This document shows positions 1-13,400 of a DNA stretch of 64,000 bases, one piece after another; within the stretch, counting starts at the first letter, position 1; each line of letters begins with the position of its first letter. The notes under the pieces were generated by a model that did not search any database, was not told the DNA's origin, and saw only the letters and a list, made by a program, of their open reading frames with translations. The DNA is from Sabellastarte sp. h YS-2021. Lineage: Eukaryota > Annelida > Polychaeta > Sabellida > Sabellidae. The position numbers were made by a program, and so were the translations under genes. The stretch lies in assembly GCA_964017235.1 (NCBI GenBank), contig OZ024940.1, forward strand, positions 3,534,001 to 3,598,000, read 5' to 3'.

Positions 1-966
1 GTTCATCTGTAATGCTGAAATTTGGTCAGGATGTCAGGTGGGTGGTACTAACAAACATGGAATAGATTTTAGCATTACATCTGGGTGCTAAATTCAAGTT
101 ACCCCTTAACGTGACACCCAAACTCATGTACTCCTGTGCACCTATTTCACCCCATAAGTAGGTCAAAAGTTGAAGTGTAAAGCTATAATTTGGACAGAAC
201 ATCAGGTTGGTGGCACTAACAAACATGGAATAGGTTTTAACATTAAATGTGGGTGGCAAAGTCATGTTACCCTTTGACATGATGCCCAAGCTCATGTATC
301 CCTGTGCACCTATTTTACCCCATGAATAGGTCAAAAGTTCACCTGTAATGCTGAAATTTGGGCAGGATGTTAGGTGGGTGGCACTAACAAACATGGAATA
401 GGTTTTAGCATTACATCTGGGTGCTATAGTCATGTTACCCCTTGACATGACACCCAGCTCATGTACCCCTCTGCACCTATTTTACCCCATAAATAGGTCA
501 AAAGTTGATGTGTAATGCTGAAATTTGGGCAGGATGTCAGGTGGGTGGTACTTACAACCATGTAATGGGTTTCAGCATTACATCTGCGTGCTAAAGTCAT
601 GTTACCCCTTGACACGACACCCCAGCCCATGTACCCCTGTGCACCTATTTTACCTCATAAGTAGGTCAAAAGTTCACCAGTAATGCTGAAATTTGGGCAG
701 GATGTCAGGTGGGTGTCACTTATAAACATGGAATAGCTTTTAGCATTACATCTGGGTGCTAAAGTCATGTTAACCCTTGATGTGTCACCCAAGCTCATGT
801 ACCACTGTGTACTTATTTCACCCCATATGTAGGTCAAAAGTAAACCTGTAATGCTGACATTTGGGTAGAACATCAGGTGGGTGGCACTAACAAACATGGA
901 ATAGTTTTTAGCATTACATCTAGGTGCTAAAGTCATCTTACCCCTTGACATGACACCCAGCTTATG

Positions 967-1946
967 CAGTGTTCGCTCTCGAGCGCGATTTCGCGAGTTT
1001 GTACACACTCTGGGGCGAGTTGTCGCAAAACGAACTCACCAACGCGTCTGTGCTGTCGCCACCAGGCGAAACACTCAAAACTGACTGAAGAAATTCGTCT
1101 ATTGTCGGAAGCGACAACATACATATTTCCTCATAGAAACGGGTGAGAAAAGCAGTTTATTTTATTTTATATATCCAACTAACAGTAATTCACGTGAGAT
1201 TTCCTGTATTCTCACGAGATTTCCGTGCTTTTTGTCGATTTTTAAACTCGTCTTCTGCTTATAGTGTCGTAGGCGAAACAGTCGAAACAACTATTGACCA
1301 AAGAAATTTGTCTATTATCGGAAGCGACGACGTACATATTTCCTCATAGAAATAGGTGAGAAAGACATGAAAGTGAGTTTATTTTATTTGATACATCCAG
1401 CTAACAGTAATTCACGCGAGAATTTGGGTATTCTCACGAGATTTCCATGCTTTATGTCTAATTTTTAAGTCGTCTTCTGCATATTGTGTCACAGGTGAAA
1501 CAGTCGAAACAACTACTGACCAAAGAAATTTGTCTATTATCAGAAGGGACAATATATATATTTCTTCAAAGAAAAGAGAAAAAATGCAATTTATTTATTT
1601 ATTTCATGAATCCAGATAACAGTAAAATAAAAAAATAATAAATAATAAAAAAAAACAGTAGCACCCAGCCAATAAGCCATTAAGATGTGGTTTAGAAGTG
1701 AAATTAAAAAAAAAAGACAAAATTTAATAAAAACAGCATTAAATAGTTTATTTATTTGAATTTTTAGTTTAGCATCTATTTCTTATTATTTAAATAAAGA
1801 AGATTTTATGCAGTCCCAAATTGGAACTAAATATTTCAAAATATCTTGAAGTTAGACGTGTCTCACATTTTTTCACAGTTGTCTCGCCTTTTCAAGTGAA
1901 GGGAGACAGTCTGTCTCGCATTCATTTTTGACGAGAGCGAACACTG
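967..1946. mobile_element. hAT-like non-autonomous TIR element, copy 1
   Basis: This 980-bp non-satellite segment interrupts a satellite monomer. It begins CAGTGTTCGCTCTCG and ends with the reverse complement CGAGAGCGAACACTG. It is flanked on both sides by CTTATG (961-966 and 1947-1952), and removing element plus one flank restores a normal monomer. The CAGTG start resembles hAT elements, although these usually duplicate 8 bp. No transposase frame of useful length is present, so it is non-autonomous. The interior holds three diverged repeats of about 213-222 bp. Confidence 0.82.
1098..1560. repeat. three internal ~213-222 bp repeats inside the hAT-like element
   Basis: The block 'tctattgtcggaagcgac' and its variants occurs at 1098, 1311 and 1533. 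In the complete units each is followed by 'catatttcctcatagaaa', a T-rich stretch, 'aacagtaattcacg' and 'ctcacgagatttcc'. The element therefore contains a short degenerate tandem array of its own, repeated in the copies at 8055 and 13555. Confidence 0.8.
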
Positions 1947-4946
1947 CTTATGTATCCCTGTGTACCTATTTTACCCCATAAATAGGTCCAAAGTTCACCT
2001 GTAATGCTGAAATTTAGTCAGTATATTACACGAATGGCACTTACAAACATGGAATGGGTTATAGCATTACATGTGGGTGCTAAAGTCATTCTACAACTTC
2101 ACAAGACACCCAAGCTCAAGTACCCCTGTGCAACTATTTTACCCCATAATTACGTCAAAAGTTCATCTGTAATGCTGAAATTTGGGCAGGATGTCAGGTG
2201 TTAAGCACTAACAACCATGGAATGGGTTTTAGCGTTACATCTGGGTGCTAAAGTCATGTTGACCCTTGACATGACACCCCAGCTCATGTACCACATAAGT
2301 AGGTCAAAGTTCAACTGTAATACTGAAATTTGGGCAGAACATCAGATGGGTGGTAGTTACAAACATGGAATAGCTTGTAGTATTACATCTAGGTGCTAAA
2401 GTCATGTTACCTCTTGACATGACTCCTAAGCTAATGTACCCCTCTGCAACTATTTCACCCCATAAGTTGGTCAAAAGTTCATCTCTGACACTGAAATTTC
2501 AAATTTGGGAAGAACAACAGGTGGGTGGTACTAACAAACATGGAATGGGTTTTAGCATTACATGTTACCCCTTGACAAATGACCCCTTGACGTGGCACCC
2601 AAACTCATGTACCCCTGTGTACCTATTTCACCCCATATGTAGGTCAAAAGTTGATGTGTAATGCTATAATTTGGGCAGAACATCAGGTTGGTGGCACTAA
2701 CAAACATGGAATAGGTTTTAACATTCGATGTGGGTGGCAAAGTCATGTTACCCTTTGACATGACACCCAAGCTCATGTACCCCTGTGTACCTATTTTACC
2801 CCCAAAATAGGTCAAAAGTTCACCAGTAATGTTGAAATTTGGGTAGAACATCAGGTGGGTGGCACTAACAAACATGGAATAGGTTTTAGCATTACATCTG
2901 GGTGCTAAAGTCATGTTACCCTTTGACATGACACCCAGCTCATGTACCCCTGTGCACCTATTTCACCCCATAAGTAGGTCAAAAGTTGATGTGTAATGCT
3001 GAAATTTGGGCAGGATGTCAGGTGGGTGGTACTTACAACCATGTAATGGGTTTCAGCATTACATCTGCGTGCTAAAGTCATGTTACCCCTTGACATGACA
3101 CCCCAGCCCATGTACTCCTGTGCACCTATTTTACCCCATAAGTAGGTCAAAAGTTCACCAGTAATGCTGAAATTTGGGCAGGATGTCAGGTGGGTGTCAC
3201 TTATAAACATGGAATAGCTTTTAGCATTACATCTGGGTGCTAAAGTCATGTTAACCCTTGCTGAAATTTGGGTAGAACATCAGGTGGGTGGCACTAACAA
3301 ACATGGAATAGCTTTTAGCATTATATCTAGGTGCTAAATTCATCTTACCCCTTGACATGACCCCTAAGCTAATGTACCTCTCTGCACCTATTTTACTCAA
3401 TAAGTAGGTCAAAAATTCATCTGTAAAGCTGAAATTTGGGCAAAATACCAGGTGGGTGGTACTTACAACCATGTAATGGGTTTTATCATTACATCTGAGT
3501 GCCAAAGTCATGTTAACCCTTTGACATGACACCCAGCTGATGTATCCGTGTACCTATTTTACCCCAAAAATAGGTCCAAAGTTCACCTGTAATGCTGAAA
3601 TTTAGTCAGTATATTACACGAATGGCACTTACAAACATGGAATGGGTTATAGCATTACATGTGGGTGCTAAAGTCATTCTACAACTTCACAAGACACCCA
3701 AGCTCAAGTACCCCTGTGCAACTATTTTACCCCATATGTAGGTCAAAAGTTCATCTGTATTGCTGAAATTTGGGCAGGATGTCAGGTGGGTGGCACTAGC
3801 AAACATGGAATAGCTTTTAACATTACATCTTTGTGCCAAAATCATGTTAACCCCTTGACATGACACCCCAGCTCATGTACCCCTGTGCACCTATTTTACC
3901 CCATAAGTAGGTCAAAAGTTCACCTGTATTGCTGAAATTTGGGTAGGATGTCAGGTGGGTGGCACTTATAAACATGGAATAGCTTTTAGCATTACATCTG
4001 AGTGCTAAAGTCATGTTACCCCTTGATATGTCAGCCAAGCTCAAGTACCCCTGTGCACCTATTTTACCGCAGTAGTAGGTCAAAAGTTCATTTGTAATGC
4101 TGAAATTTGGGTAGAACATCAGGTGGGTGGCACTAACAAACATGGAATAGCTTTTAGCATTACATCTATGTGCTAAAGCCATCTTACCCCTTGACATGAC
4201 CCCTAAGCTAATGTACCCCTCTGCACCTATTTTACTCAATAAGTAGGTCAAAAGTTCATCTGTAAAGCTGAAATTTGGGCAAAATACCAGGTGGGTGGTA
4301 CTTACAACCATGTAATGGGTTTTAGCATTACATCTGAGTGCCAAAGTCATGTTAATCCCTTGACATGACACCCAGCTCATGTATCCCTGTGTACCTATTT
4401 TACCCCAAAAATAGGTCAAAAGTTCACCTGTAATGCTGAAATTTAGTCAGTATATTACACGAATGGCACTTACAAACATGGGATGGGTTATAGCATTACA
4501 TGTGGGTGCTAAAGTCATTCTACAATTTCACAAGACACCCAAGTTCAAGTACTCCTGTGCAACTATTTTACCCCATAATTACGTCAAAAGTTCATCTGTA
4601 ATGCTGAAATTTGGGCAGGATGTCAGGTGTTAAGCACTAACAACCATCGAATGGGTTTTAGCATTACATCTGGGTGCTAAAGTCATGTTGACCCCTTGAC
4701 ATGACACCCCAGCTCATGTACCACATAAGTAGGTCAAAGTTCAACTGTAATACTGAAATTTGGGCAGAACATCAGATGGGTGGTAGTTACAAACATGGAA
4801 TAGCTTGTAGTATTACATCTAGGTGCTAAAGTCATGTTACCTCTTGACATGACTCCTAAGCTAATGTACAACTCTGCAACTATTTCACCCCATAAGTCGG
4901 TCAAAAGTCCATCTCTGACACTGAAATTTGGGAAGAACAACAGGTG

Positions 4947-7900
4947 GGTGGCACTAACAAACATGGAATAAGTTTTAGCATTACATCTGGGTGCTAAAGT
5001 CATGTTACCCTTTGACACGACACCCAGCTCATGTTCCCCTGAGCACCTATTTCACCCCATAAGTAGGTCAAAAGTTGATGTGTAATGCTGAAATTTGGGC
5101 AGGATGTCAGGTGGGTGGTACTTACTACCATGTAATGGGTTTCAGCATTACATCTGGGTGCTAAAGTCATGTTACCCCTTGACACGACACCCCAGTTCAT
5201 GTACCCCTGTGCACTTATTTAACCCCATGAGTAGGTCAAAAGTTCACCAGTAATGCTGAAATTTGGGCAGGATGTCAGGTGGGTGTCACTTATAAACATG
5301 GAATAGCTTTTAGCATTACATCTGGGTGCTAAAGTCATGTTACCCCTTAACATAACCCCTAAGCTAATGTACCGCTCTGCACCTATTTTACTCAATAAGT
5401 AGGTCAAAAGTTCATCTGTAATGCTGAAATTTTGGGTAGGATGTCAGTTGGGTGGTACTTACAACCATGTAATGGGTTTCAGCATTACATCTGCGTGCTA
5501 AAGTCATGTTACCCCTTGACATGACACCCCAGCCCATGTACCCCTGTGCACCTATTTTACCTCATAAGTAGGTCAAAAGTTCACCAGTAATGCTGAAATT
5601 TGGGCAGGATGTCAGGTGGGTGTCACTTATAAACATGGAATAGCTTTTAGCATTACATCTGGGTGCTAAAGTCATGTTAACCCTTGATGTGTCACCCAAG
5701 CTCATGTACCAGTGTGTACTTATTTCACCCCATATGTAGGTCAAAAGTTCACCTGTAATGCTGAAATTTGGGTAGAACATCAGGTGGGTGGCACTAACAA
5801 ACATGGAATAGCTTTTAGCATTACATCTAGGCGCTAAAGTCATCTTACCCCTTGACATGACCCCTAAGCTAATGTACCCCTCTGCACCTATTTTACTCAA
5901 TAAGTAGGTCAAAAATTCATCTGTAAAGCTGAAATTTGGGCAAAATACCAGGTGGGTGGTACTTACAACCATGTAATGGGTTTTATCATTACATCTGAGT
6001 GCCAAAGTCATGTTAACCCTTTGACATGACACCCAGCTGATGTATCCGTGTACCTATTTTACCCCAAAAATAGGTCAAAAGTTCACCTGTAATGCTGAAA
6101 TTTAGTCAGTATATTACACGAATGGCACTTACAAACATGGAATGGGTTATAGCATTACATGTGGGTGCTAAAGTCATTCTACAACTTCACAAGACACCCA
6201 AGCTCAAGTACCCCTGTGCAACTATTTTACCCCATAAGTAGGTCAAAAGTTCATCTGTATTGCTGAAATTTGGGCAGGATGTCAGGTGGGTGGCACTAGC
6301 AAACATGGAATAGCTTTTAACATTACATCTTTGTGCCAAAGTCATGTTAACCCCTTGACATGACACCCCAGCTCATGTACCCCTGTGCACCTATTTTACC
6401 CCATAAGTAGGTCAAAAGTTCACCTGTATTGCTGAAATTTGGGTAGGATGTCAGGTGGGTGTCACTTATAAACATGGAATAGCTTTTAGCATTACATCTG
6501 GGTGCTAAAGTCATGTTACCCCTTGACATAACCCCTAAGCTAATGTACCCCTCTGCACCTATTTTACTCAATAAGTAGGTCAAAAGTTCATCTGTAATGC
6601 TGAAATTTGGGCAAAATACCAGGTGGGTGGTACTTACAACCATGTAATGGGTTTCAGCATTACATCTGGGTGCTCAAGTCATGTTACCCCTTGACATAAC
6701 ACCCAGCTCATGTACCCCTGTGCACCTATTTCACCCCATAAGTAGGTCAAAAGTTGATGTGTAATGCTGAAATTTGGGCAGGATGTCAGGTGGGTGGTAC
6801 TTACAACCATGTAATGGGTTTCAGCATTACATCTGGGTGCTAAAGTCATGTTACCCCTTGACATGACACCCCAGCTCATGTACCCCTGTGCACTTATTTT
6901 ACCCCATAAGTAGGTCAAAAGTTCATCTGTAATGCTGGAATTTGGGCAGGATGTCAGGTGGGTGTCACTTATAAACATGGAATAGCTTTTAGTATTACAT
7001 CTGGGTGCTAAAGTCATGTTACCCCTTGACATGACACCCAGCTCATGTACCCCTGTGCACCTATTTTTAACCCATAAGTAGGTCAAAAGTTCATCTGTAA
7101 TGCTGAAATTTGGTCAGGATGTCAGGTGGGTGGTACTAACAAACATGGAATAGATTTTAGCATTACATCTGGGTGCTAAATTCAAGTTACCCCTTAACGT
7201 GACACCCAAACTCATGTACTCCTGTGCACCTATTTCACCCCATAAGTAGGTCAAAAGTTGAAGTGTAAAGCTATAATTTGGACAGAACATCAGGTTGGTG
7301 GCACTAACAAACATGGAATAGGTTTTAACATTAAATGTGGGTGGCAAAGTCATGTTACCCTTTGACATGATGCCCAAGCTCATGTATCCCTGTGCACCTA
7401 TTTTACCCCATGAATAGGTCAAAAGTTCACCTGTAATGCTGAAATTTGGGCAGGATGTTAGGTGGGTGGCACTAACAAACATGGAATAGGTTTTAGCATT
7501 ACATCTGGGTGCTATAGTCATGTTACCCCTTGACATGACACCCAGCTCATGTACCCCTCTGCACCTATTTTACCCCATAAATAGGTCAAAAGTTGATGTG
7601 TAATGCTGAAATTTGGGCAGGATGTCAGGTGGGTGGTACTTACAACCATGTAATGGGTTTCAGCATTACATCTGCGTGCTAAAGTCATGTTACCCCTTGA
7701 CACGACACCCCAGCCCATGTACCCCTGTGCACCTATTTTACCTCATAAGTAGGTCAAAAGTTCACCAGTAATGCTGAAATTTGGGCAGGATGTCAGGTGG
7801 GTGTCACTTATAAACATGGAATAGCTTTTAGCATTACATCTGGGTGCTAAAGTCATGTTAACCCTTGATGTGTCACCCAAGCTCATGTACCACTGTGTAC

Positions 7901-10470
7901 TTATTTCACCCCATATGTAGGTCAAAAGTAAACCTGTAATGCTGACATTTGGGTAGAACATCAGGTGGGTGGCACTAACAAACATGGAATAGTTTTTAGC
8001 ATTACATCTAGGTGCTAAAGTCATCTTACCCCTTGACATGACACCCAGCTTATGCAGTGTTCGCTCTCGAGCGCGATTTCGCGAGTTTGTACACACTCTG
8101 GGGCGAGTTGTCGCAAAACGAACTCACCAACGCGTCTGTGCTGTCGCCACCAGGCGAAACACTCAAAACTGACTGAAGAAATTCGTCTATTGTCGGAAGC
8201 GACAACATACATATTTCCTCATAGAAACGGGTGAGAAAAGCAGTTTATTTTATTTTATATATCCAACTAACAGTAATTCACGTGAGATTTCCTGTATTCT
8301 CACGAGATTTCCGTGCTTTTTGTCGATTTTTAAACTCGTCTTCTGCTTATAGTGTCGTAGGCGAAACAGTCGAAACAACTATTGACCAAAGAAATTTGTC
8401 TATTATCGGAAGCGACGACGTACATATTTCCTCATAGAAATAGGTGAGAAAGACATGAAAGTGAGTTTATTTTATTTGATACATCCAGCTAACAGTAATT
8501 CACGCGAGAATTTGGGTATTCTCACGAGATTTCCATGCTTTATGTCTGATTTTTAAGTCGTCTTCTGCATATTGTGTCACAGGTGAAACAGTCGAAACAA
8601 CTACTGACCAAAGAAATTTGTCTATTATCAGAAGGGACAATATATATATTTCTTCAAAGAAAAGAGAAAAAATGCAATTTATTTATTTATTTCATGAATC
8701 CAGATAACAGTAAAATAAAAAAATAATAAATAATAAAAAAAAACAGTAGCACCCAGCCAATAAGCCATTAAGATGTGGTTTAGAAGTGAAATTAAAAAAA
8801 AAGACAAAATTTAATAAAAACAGCATTAAATAGTTTATTTATTTGAATTTTTAGTTTAGCATCTATTTCTTATTATTTAAATAAAGAAGATTTTATGCAG
8901 TCCCAAATTGGAACTAAATATTTCAAAATATCTTGAAGTTAGACGTGTCTCACATTTTTTCACAGTTGTCTCGCCTTTTCAAGTGAAGGGAGACAGTCTG
9001 TCTCGCATTCATTTTTGACGAGAGCGAACACTGCTTATGTATCCCTGTGTACCTATTTTACCCCATAAATAGGTCCAAAGTTCACCTGTAATGCTGAAAT
9101 TTAGTCAGTATATTACACGAATGGCACTTACAAACATGGAATGGGTTATAGCATTACATGTGGGTGCTAAAGTCATTCTACAACTTCACAAGACACCCAA
9201 GCTCAAGTACCCCTGTGCAACTATTTTACCCCATAATTACGTCAAAAGTTCATCTGTAATGCTGAAATTTGGGCAGGATGTCAGGTGTTAAGCACTAACA
9301 ACCATGGAATGGGTTTTAGCGTTACATCTGGGTGCTAAAGTCATGTTGACCCTTGACATGACACCCCAGCTCATGTACCACATAAGTAGGTCAAAGTTCA
9401 ACTGTAATACTGAAATTTGGGCAGAACATCAGATGGGTGGTAGTTACAAACATGGAATAGCTTGTAGTATTACATCTAGGTGCTAAAGTCATGTTACCTC
9501 TTGACATGACTCCTAAGCTAATGTACCCCTCTGCAACTATTTCACCCCATAAGTTGGTCAAAAGTTCATCTCTGACACTGAAATTTCAAATTTGGGAAGA
9601 ACAACAGGTGGGTGGTACTAACAAACATGGAATGGGTTTTAGCATTACATGTTACCCCTTGACAAATGACCCCTTGACGTGGCACCCAAACTCATGTACC
9701 CCTGTGTACCTATTTCACCCCATATGTAGGTCAAAAGTTGATGTGTAATGCTATAATTTGGGCAGAACATCAGGTTGGTGGCACTAACAAACATGGAATA
9801 GGTTTTAACATTCGATGTGGGTGGCAAAGTCATGTTACCCTTTGACATGACACCCAAGCTCATGTACCCCTGTGTACCTATTTTACCCCCAAAATAGGTC
9901 AAAAGTTCACCAGTAATGTTGAAATTTGGGTAGAACATCAGGTGGGTGGCACTAACAAACATGGAATAGGTTTTAGCATTACATCTGGGTGCTAAAGTCA
10001 TGTTACCCTTTGACATGACACCCAGCTCATGTACCCCTGTGCACCTATTTTAACCCATAAATAGGTCAAAAGTTCACCTGTAATGCTGAAATTTGGGCAG
10101 GATGTCAGGTGGGTGGCACTAACAAACATGGAATAGGTTTTAGCATTACATCTGGGTGCTAAAGTCATGTTACCCCTTGACATGACACCCAGCTCATGTT
10201 CCCTTGTGCACCTATTTTAACCCATAAGTAGGTCAAAAGTTCACCTGTAATGCTGAAATTTGGGCAGGATGTCAGGTGGGTGGTACTAACAAACATGGAA
10301 TAAATTTTAGCATTACATCTGGGTGCTAAATTCAAGTTACCCCTTGACGTGACACCCAAACTCATGTACTCCTGTGCACCTATTTCACCCCATAAGTAGG
10401 TCAAAAGTTGAAGTGTAAAGCTATAATTTGGACAGAACATCAGGTTGGTGGCACTAACAAACATGGAATA
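4947..10470. repeat. higher-order repeat, copy 1 (5500-bp period)
   Basis: Every position from 4947 to 10470 recurs 5500 bp downstream (10447-15970) with very few differences. The copies diverge just left of 4947 and just right of 10470, and both breakpoints fall at the same place within a monomer ('ggtggcactaacaaacatggaata'-type block, quoted in part). In-register breakpoints are what unequal crossing-over between monomers would leave. Confidence 0.9.
8055..9033. mobile_element. hAT-like non-autonomous TIR element, copy 2
   Basis: Near-identical copy of the 967-1946 element at the same position in the satellite, with the same CTTATG flanks. It differs by a substitution near 8548 ('gtctgat' against 'gtctaat') and an A-run one base shorter. 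The shared insertion site shows it was copied together with the satellite block and did not insert independently. Confidence 0.82.
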
Positions 10471-13400
10471 AGTTTTAGCATTACATCTGGGTGCTAAAGT
10501 CATGTTACCCTTTGACACGACACCCAGCTCATGTTCCCCTGAGCACCTATTTCACCCCATAAGTAGGTCAAAAGTTGATGTGTAATGCTGAAATTTGGGC
10601 AGGATGTCAGGTGGGTGGTACTTACTACCATGTAATGGGTTTCAGCATTACATCTGGGTGCTAAAGTCATGTTACCCCTTGACACGACACCCCAGTTCAT
10701 GTACCCCTGTGCACTTATTTAACCCCATGAGTAGGTCAAAAGTTCACCAGTAATGCTGAAATTTGGGCAGGATGTCAGGTGGGTGTCACTTATAAACATG
10801 GAATAGCTTTTAGCATTACATCTGGGTGCTAAAGTCATGTTACCCCTTAACATAACCCCTAAGCTAATGTACCGCTCTGCACCTATTTTACTCAATAAGT
10901 AGGTCAAAAGTTCATCTGTAATGCTGAAATTTTGGGTAGGATGTCAGTTGGGTGGTACTTACAACCATGTAATGGGTTTCAGCATTACATCTGCGTGCTA
11001 AAGTCATGTTACCCCTTGACATGACACCCCAGCCCATGTACCCCTGTGCACCTATTTTACCTCATAAGTAGGTCAAAAGTTCACCAGTAATGCTGAAATT
11101 TGGGCAGGATGTCAGGTGGGTGTCACTTATAAACATGGAATAGCTTTTAGCATTACATCTGGGTGCTAAAGTCATGTTAACCCTTGATGTGTCACCCAAG
11201 CTCATGTACCAGTGTGTACTTATTTCACCCCATATGTAGGTCAAAAGTTCACCTGTAATGCTGAAATTTGGGTAGAACATCAGGTGGGTGGCACTAACAA
11301 ACATGGAATAGCTTTTAGCATTACATCTAGGCGCTAAAGTCATCTTACCCCTTGACATGACCCCTAAGCTAATGTACCCCTCTGCACCTATTTTACTCAA
11401 TAAGTAGGTCAAAAATTCATCTGTAAAGCTGAAATTTGGGCAAAATACCAGGTGGGTGGTACTTACAACCATGTAATGGGTTTTATCATTACATCTGAGT
11501 GCCAAAGTCATGTTAACCCTTTGACATGACACCCAGCTGATGTATCCGTGTACCTATTTTACCCCAAAAATAGGTCAAAAGTTCACCTGTAATGCTGAAA
11601 TTTAGTCAGTATATTACACGAATGGCACTTACAAACATGGAATGGGTTATAGCATTACATGTGGGTGCTAAAGTCATTCTACAACTTCACAAGACACCCA
11701 AGCTCAAGTACCCCTGTGCAACTATTTTACCCCATAAGTAGGTCAAAAGTTCATCTGTATTGCTGAAATTTGGGCAGGATGTCAGGTGGGTGGCACTAGC
11801 AAACATGGAATAGCTTTTAACATTACATCTTTGTGCCAAAGTCATGTTAACCCCTTGACATGACACCCCAGCTCATGTACCCCTGTGCACCTATTTTACC
11901 CCATAAGTAGGTCAAAAGTTCACCTGTATTGCTGAAATTTGGGTAGGATGTCAGGTGGGTGTCACTTATAAACATGGAATAGCTTTTAGCATTACATCTG
12001 GGTGCTAAAGTCATGTTACCCCTTGACATAACCCCTAAGCTAATGTACCCCTCTGCACCTATTTTACTCAATAAGTAGGTCAAAAGTTCATCTGTAATGC
12101 TGAAATTTGGGCAAAATACCAGGTGGGTGGTACTTACAACCATGTAATGGGTTTCAGCATTACATCTGGGTGCTCAAGTCATGTTACCCCTTGACATAAC
12201 ACCCAGCTCATGTACCCCTGTGCACCTATTTCACCCCATAAGTAGGTCAAAAGTTGATGTGTAATGCTGAAATTTGGGCAGGATGTCAGGTGGGTGGTAC
12301 TTACAACCATGTAATGGGTTTCAGCATTACATCTGGGTGCTAAAGTCATGTTACCCCTTGACATGACACCCCAGCTCATGTACCCCTGTGCACTTATTTT
12401 ACCCCATAAGTAGGTCAAAAGTTCATCTGTAATGCTGGAATTTGGGCAGGATGTCAGGTGGGTGTCACTTATAAACATGGAATAGCTTTTAGTATTACAT
12501 CTGGGTGCTAAAGTCATGTTACCCCTTGACATGACACCCAGCTCATGTACCCCTGTGCACCTATTTTTAACCCATAAGTAGGTCAAAAGTTCATCTGTAA
12601 TGCTGAAATTTGGTCAGGATGTCAGGTGGGTGGTACTAACAAACATGGAATAGATTTTAGCATTACATCTGGGTGCTAAATTCAAGTTACCCCTTAACGT
12701 GACACCCAAACTCATGTACTCCTGTGCACCTATTTCACCCCATAAGTAGGTCAAAAGTTGAAGTGTAAAGCTATAATTTGGACAGAACATCAGGTTGGTG
12801 GCACTAACAAACATGGAATAGGTTTTAACATTAAATGTGGGTGGCAAAGTCATGTTACCCTTTGACATGATGCCCAAGCTCATGTATCCCTGTGCACCTA
12901 TTTTACCCCATGAATAGGTCAAAAGTTCACCTGTAATGCTGAAATTTGGGCAGGATGTTAGGTGGGTGGCACTAACAAACATGGAATAGGTTTTAGCATT
13001 ACATCTGGGTGCTATAGTCATGTTACCCCTTGACATGACACCCAGCTCATGTACCCCTCTGCACCTATTTTACCCCATAAATAGGTCAAAAGTTGATGTG
13101 TAATGCTGAAATTTGGGCAGGATGTCAGGTGGGTGGTACTTACAACCATGTAATGGGTTTCAGCATTACATCTGCGTGCTAAAGTCATGTTACCCCTTGA
13201 CACGACACCCCAGCCCATGTACCCCTGTGCACCTATTTTACCTCATAAGTAGGTCAAAAGTTCACCAGTAATGCTGAAATTTGGGCAGGATGTCAGGTGG
13301 GTGTCACTTATAAACATGGAATAGCTTTTAGCATTACATCTGGGTGCTAAAGTCATGTTAACCCTTGATGTGTCACCCAAGCTCATGTACCACTGTGTAC

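Larger units (their letters stand above)
1..2963. repeat. higher-order repeat, 7088-bp offset partial copy
   Basis: Positions 1-2963 match 7089-10050 at an offset of 7087-7088, again including the hAT-like element. The match stops at 2964, where 'cctatttcacc' faces 'cctattttaac'. Positions 2964-4946 belong only to this first block and contain other arrangements of the same monomer variants. The left end is cut by the window. Confidence 0.88.

Noticed and set aside
26-7086. Long minus-strand frames (up to 190 codons) with repeating NMTLAPRCNAK-like peptides across the satellite
   Set aside because: They follow the 167-168 bp monomer; 168-bp monomers happen to keep one stop-free frame, and each 167-bp monomer breaks it. 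There are no splice logic, start context or codon constraints.
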